Assembly (NCBI GenBank): GCA_964402995.1
Contig: CAYOEA010000001.1
Location: 124,001 to 188,000, forward strand
DNA: 64,000 nucleotides
Origin: GCA-2686295 sp964402995
GTDB lineage: Archaea > Nanobdellota > Nanobdellia > Woesearchaeales > GCA-2686295
Reading direction: 5' to 3'
Positions 62,336-64,000 of this stretch are shown here, piece by piece. Every line of letters begins with the position of its first letter. The first letter of the stretch is position 1. Position numbers and translations under genes: made by a program. The notes under the pieces are model-generated. The model had not been told where the DNA came from and made no database searches. It worked only from the letters and a program-made list of their open reading frames with translations.

Positions 62336-62528
62336 CTGTACACCCCCGTACAATAGTTTATAATAATACACCCTAACAATAAACTTTATAAATAAAAACG
62401 TTACGGGGTTTATAAAGGTTTGGTTTTTTCTCGTCCTAGAGCCTTTTTCTCGACGATACAAACTATTTTCGAAAGATTTATATAGGAGATATACTAGTAT
62501 ACTCTAAAGTATACCAAGATACTATAAG

Positions 62529-62759
62529 ATGGTTCGAATGAGAAAACTAAGCGAAATAAGAAATAGAGAAAATGAAATCAAAGTAGAAGAAACAGTAGTC
62601 TTCGAAATACACCAAGAAGGAGAAGTATTTCAATTTAACTACCATTTTAACCTAAAAGCAGATCCAACAAAAAATAACGGAGATATCATGGTTGATTGTG
62701 AAGAAGAATTAAATCTACCAACATCATGGCTCACAGATGAAACTCAAAAACAATTCTAA
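62529..62759 (+). CDS. Small acidic protein, hypothetical
   Basis: A 76-residue protein that is not recognised: a basic start (MVRMRKLSEIRNREN) is followed by beta strands VEETVVFEIHQEGEVFQFNYHFNL and an acidic end (DCEEELNLPTSWLTDE). It is divergent from tfb, with TATA-like TTTATATAGG at 62479-62488 before it. Its stop codon forms part of the first unit of the 12-bp tandem repeat downstream. Confidence 0.6.
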   Translation: MVRMRKLSEIRNRENEIKVEETVVFEIHQEGEVFQFNYHFNLKADPTKNNGDIMVDCEEELNLPTSWLTDETQKQF

Positions 62760-62814
62760 GTAAAACTCTAAGTAAAACTCTAAGTAAAACTCTAAGTAAA
62801 ACTCTAAGTAAAAC
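62755..62814. repeat. 12-bp tandem repeat, five copies
   Basis: TCTAAGTAAAAC occurs five times without error over 60 bp. The first unit includes the stop codon of the upstream gene, and every unit carries an in-frame TAA. A variable-number repeat at this site is likely. Confidence 0.95.
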
Positions 62815-62842
62815 TAGCTAAAACATATAACTAATTTTAGTC

Positions 62843-63094
62843 TTAATTAAAGAAAGTTGTATGAATAGATAACACAACTAAAAGAGAAATAGTCATAGAC
62901 ATAAAACGCATAGTACTAGGGTGATGAATATCTGCAATCCTAAACGCAGGATAAATAGCCAATAAACAAGCAGTAAAGGTGGCTAACAATATTAAAACCT
63001 CAGAACCAACATTATTAGATAAAAGAAGAGTAAGCATAATAAAAAGTATAATACCGGCAAAGATCAAGGATATATTTATTCTAAATTTAAGCAT
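62843..63094 (-). CDS. Small membrane protein
   Basis: An 83-residue protein with three hydrophobic helices (about 8-26, 31-50 and 65-80), the second and third joined by the loop FRIADIHHPSTMRF. No family is recognised. It lies alone between the 12-bp repeat and the next small membrane protein. Confidence 0.55.
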   Translation of the reverse strand: MLKFRINISLIFAGIILFIMLTLLLSNNVGSEVLILLATFTACLLAIYPAFRIADIHHPSTMRFMSMTISLLVVLSIHTTFFN

Positions 63095-63265
63095 AAATAA
63101 AATATTAACTAAACAGTATATAAAATTTTTGAATCGAATAAAAAGTGATGCCTAAAATGATATTTTATTGAAATAAAAAAGTTTATAATATGTCAAATAA
63201 AATATAAAGTAAAACTAAATTAAAAAAATACTATTAAATTAATTAATTTAGGGGGTAAAAATAAA

Positions 63266-63448
63266 ATGGCAATAGGCGGAACAATTGGATGGATAATTGC
63301 ATTAATTTGTGCAATATGGGTTATACACGACGTATGGACTACAAAGAAGAAGATGACTCAAGGACACAAAATTGTGTGGACAATCTGTGCAATCATATTT
63401 AGTATTATAACTGCAATTGTATATTACTTTGTAGTGTATAAGAAATAA
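63266..63448 (+). CDS. Small PLDc_N-like membrane protein
   Basis: A 60-residue protein with helices at about 5-22 and 37-57 joined by a basic loop (TTKKKMTQGHK). The pattern WVIHDVWTTKKKMTQGHKIVWTI resembles the two-helix PLDc_N-type proteins common in bacteria and archaea. A strong GGGGGT Shine-Dalgarno sits 11 nt before the ATG. A long T-run after the gene is a likely terminator. Confidence 0.65.
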   Translation: MAIGGTIGWIIALICAIWVIHDVWTTKKKMTQGHKIVWTICAIIFSIITAIVYYFVVYKK

Positions 63449-63459
63449 ATGATCAAAAA

Positions 63460-63480
63460 AGTAATTTTTTTTTTTATTTT
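63460..63480 (+). terminator. Poly-T terminator
   Basis: A run of T residues (TTTTTTTTTTTT then ATTTTTT) follows the small membrane gene within 20 bp and also lies at the end of the opposing glycosyltransferase gene. Archaeal termination often needs only such a T-tract. Confidence 0.5.
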
Positions 63481-64000
63481 TTAGAATTCTTAATTAAATC
63501 ATTTAAGGTTTTTTCCCAAACAGGAATCACATTCTTCAAATCATGTTGTTTAACTAATTTATTGGTTCCTTTTTTCATCTTATTAAAAACCACCCCATCT
63601 TGAACTAATTTTAAAATAGCGTCCGCGAATAGTTTAGGACTGTCAGCTTTAACAATAAAACCATTCTCACCATTTATAATTAAATCAGGAACACCTCGCT
63701 TATTCACACCAACACAAGGTAAACCACAAGCTTGAGATTCTAAAATAGTCAAAGGTTGATTTTCAGTCTTTGAAGCAGTAACAAAAATATCCGCATCATT
63801 AATCATTCCAGAATTAACCAATTTATCATAAGGAATTCTCCCTACAAGATTAACACTTTTTTCTAACTTCAAGTCTATTATTTGTTTTTTAATCAAATCA
63901 AACTGAGGACCGCTTCCAACAATCAACAATTTTGTATCAGGAGCTTTTTGAACAACTAATTTAAAACTTTCAATCAAAACATCAACAGATTTTTCATAAG
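63474..64000 (-). CDS. Glycosyltransferase, group 1 (GT4-like), C-terminal part
   Basis: About 175 residues of the nucleotide-sugar-binding half of a GT-B glycosyltransferase; the gene is cut off at the right edge, so its start is outside. The signature is TKLLIVGSGPQFDLI, VNLVGRIPYDKL and the E-x7-E motif in SKTENQPLTILESQACGLPCVG, with NGENGFIV. It adds sugars to lipids, polysaccharides or glycoproteins at the membrane. Frame continues past an internal TTG, so the visible start is not real. Confidence 0.9.
   Translation of the reverse strand, partial: YEKSVDVLIESFKLVVQKAPDTKLLIVGSGPQFDLIKKQIIDLKLEKSVNLVGRIPYDKLVNSGMINDADIFVTASKTENQPLTILESQACGLPCVGVNKRGVPDLIINGENGFIVKADSPKLFADAILKLVQDGVVFNKMKKGTNKLVKQHDLKNVIPVWEKTLNDLIKNSKK

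Overview
This AT-rich 64 kb window comes from an archaeal chromosome. Direct evidence is TFB, RNA polymerase with both large subunits split (A'/A'' and B'/B''), LonB, Kae1, ribosomal proteins L7Ae, S28e, L24e and L30e, EF-1alpha and EF-2, a G73 tRNA-Ser, a C1-G72 tRNA-Tyr, tRNA introns, and many leaderless genes with a TATA box about 27 bp before the ATG. Small compact genes, many short membrane proteins and several catalytically degraded enzyme homologues suggest a DPANN lineage, perhaps Woesearchaeota- or Pacearchaeota-like. That placement is inference; no rRNA is present to test it.

Layout. 0-7 kb: an RND exporter fragment, a deoxyribosyltransferase/TIR-like gene with an HTH partner, a CAU tRNA with two introns, serS, a GNAT acyltransferase, and a stretch rich in hairpins (a candidate ncRNA and three related hairpin elements) ending at tRNA-Ser. 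7-15 kb: a TrmB regulator, lonB, ZIP and Ca/Na transporters, rhomboid, kae1. 15-21 kb: a translation superoperon on the minus strand (L7Ae, S28e, L24e, Ndk, Adk, EF-2, EF-1alpha, S10) with a structured leader of about 190 nt. 21-25 kb: a degenerate cis-prenyltransferase, a lipoprotein, a prepilin peptidase and two overlapping degenerate HIT genes. 25-31 kb: AbrB-PhoU, elp3, a CorC/CNNM protein, a small protein, a divergent TBP-like protein and an RsmB-type methyltransferase. 31-40 kb: the RNA polymerase operon (H, B'', B', A', A'', L30e, NusA-like, S12) and two tRNAs. 40-47 kb: a G3E GTPase, a predicted zincin and a giant secreted LamG protein. 47-53 kb: the standout pair, described below. 53-57 kb: an arsenic-type efflux cluster, a Nudix gene and tRNA-Tyr with an intron. 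57-64 kb: methyltransferases, gpmI, tfb, small membrane proteins and a truncated glycosyltransferase.

The most interesting candidate system is the divergent pair at 47.6-52.5 kb. One protein is a Cas4/RecB-type PD-(D/E)XK nuclease with four Fe-S-type cysteines and a large uncharacterised N-terminal part. The other is a family-B DNA polymerase homologue whose 3'-5' exonuclease motifs are intact while its polymerase active site is lost; its C-terminus resembles a sliding-clamp-binding tail. Both genes start from one perfect 17-bp palindrome that supplies a leaderless promoter in each direction. The second notable item is the divergent TBP-like protein at 29.8 kb.
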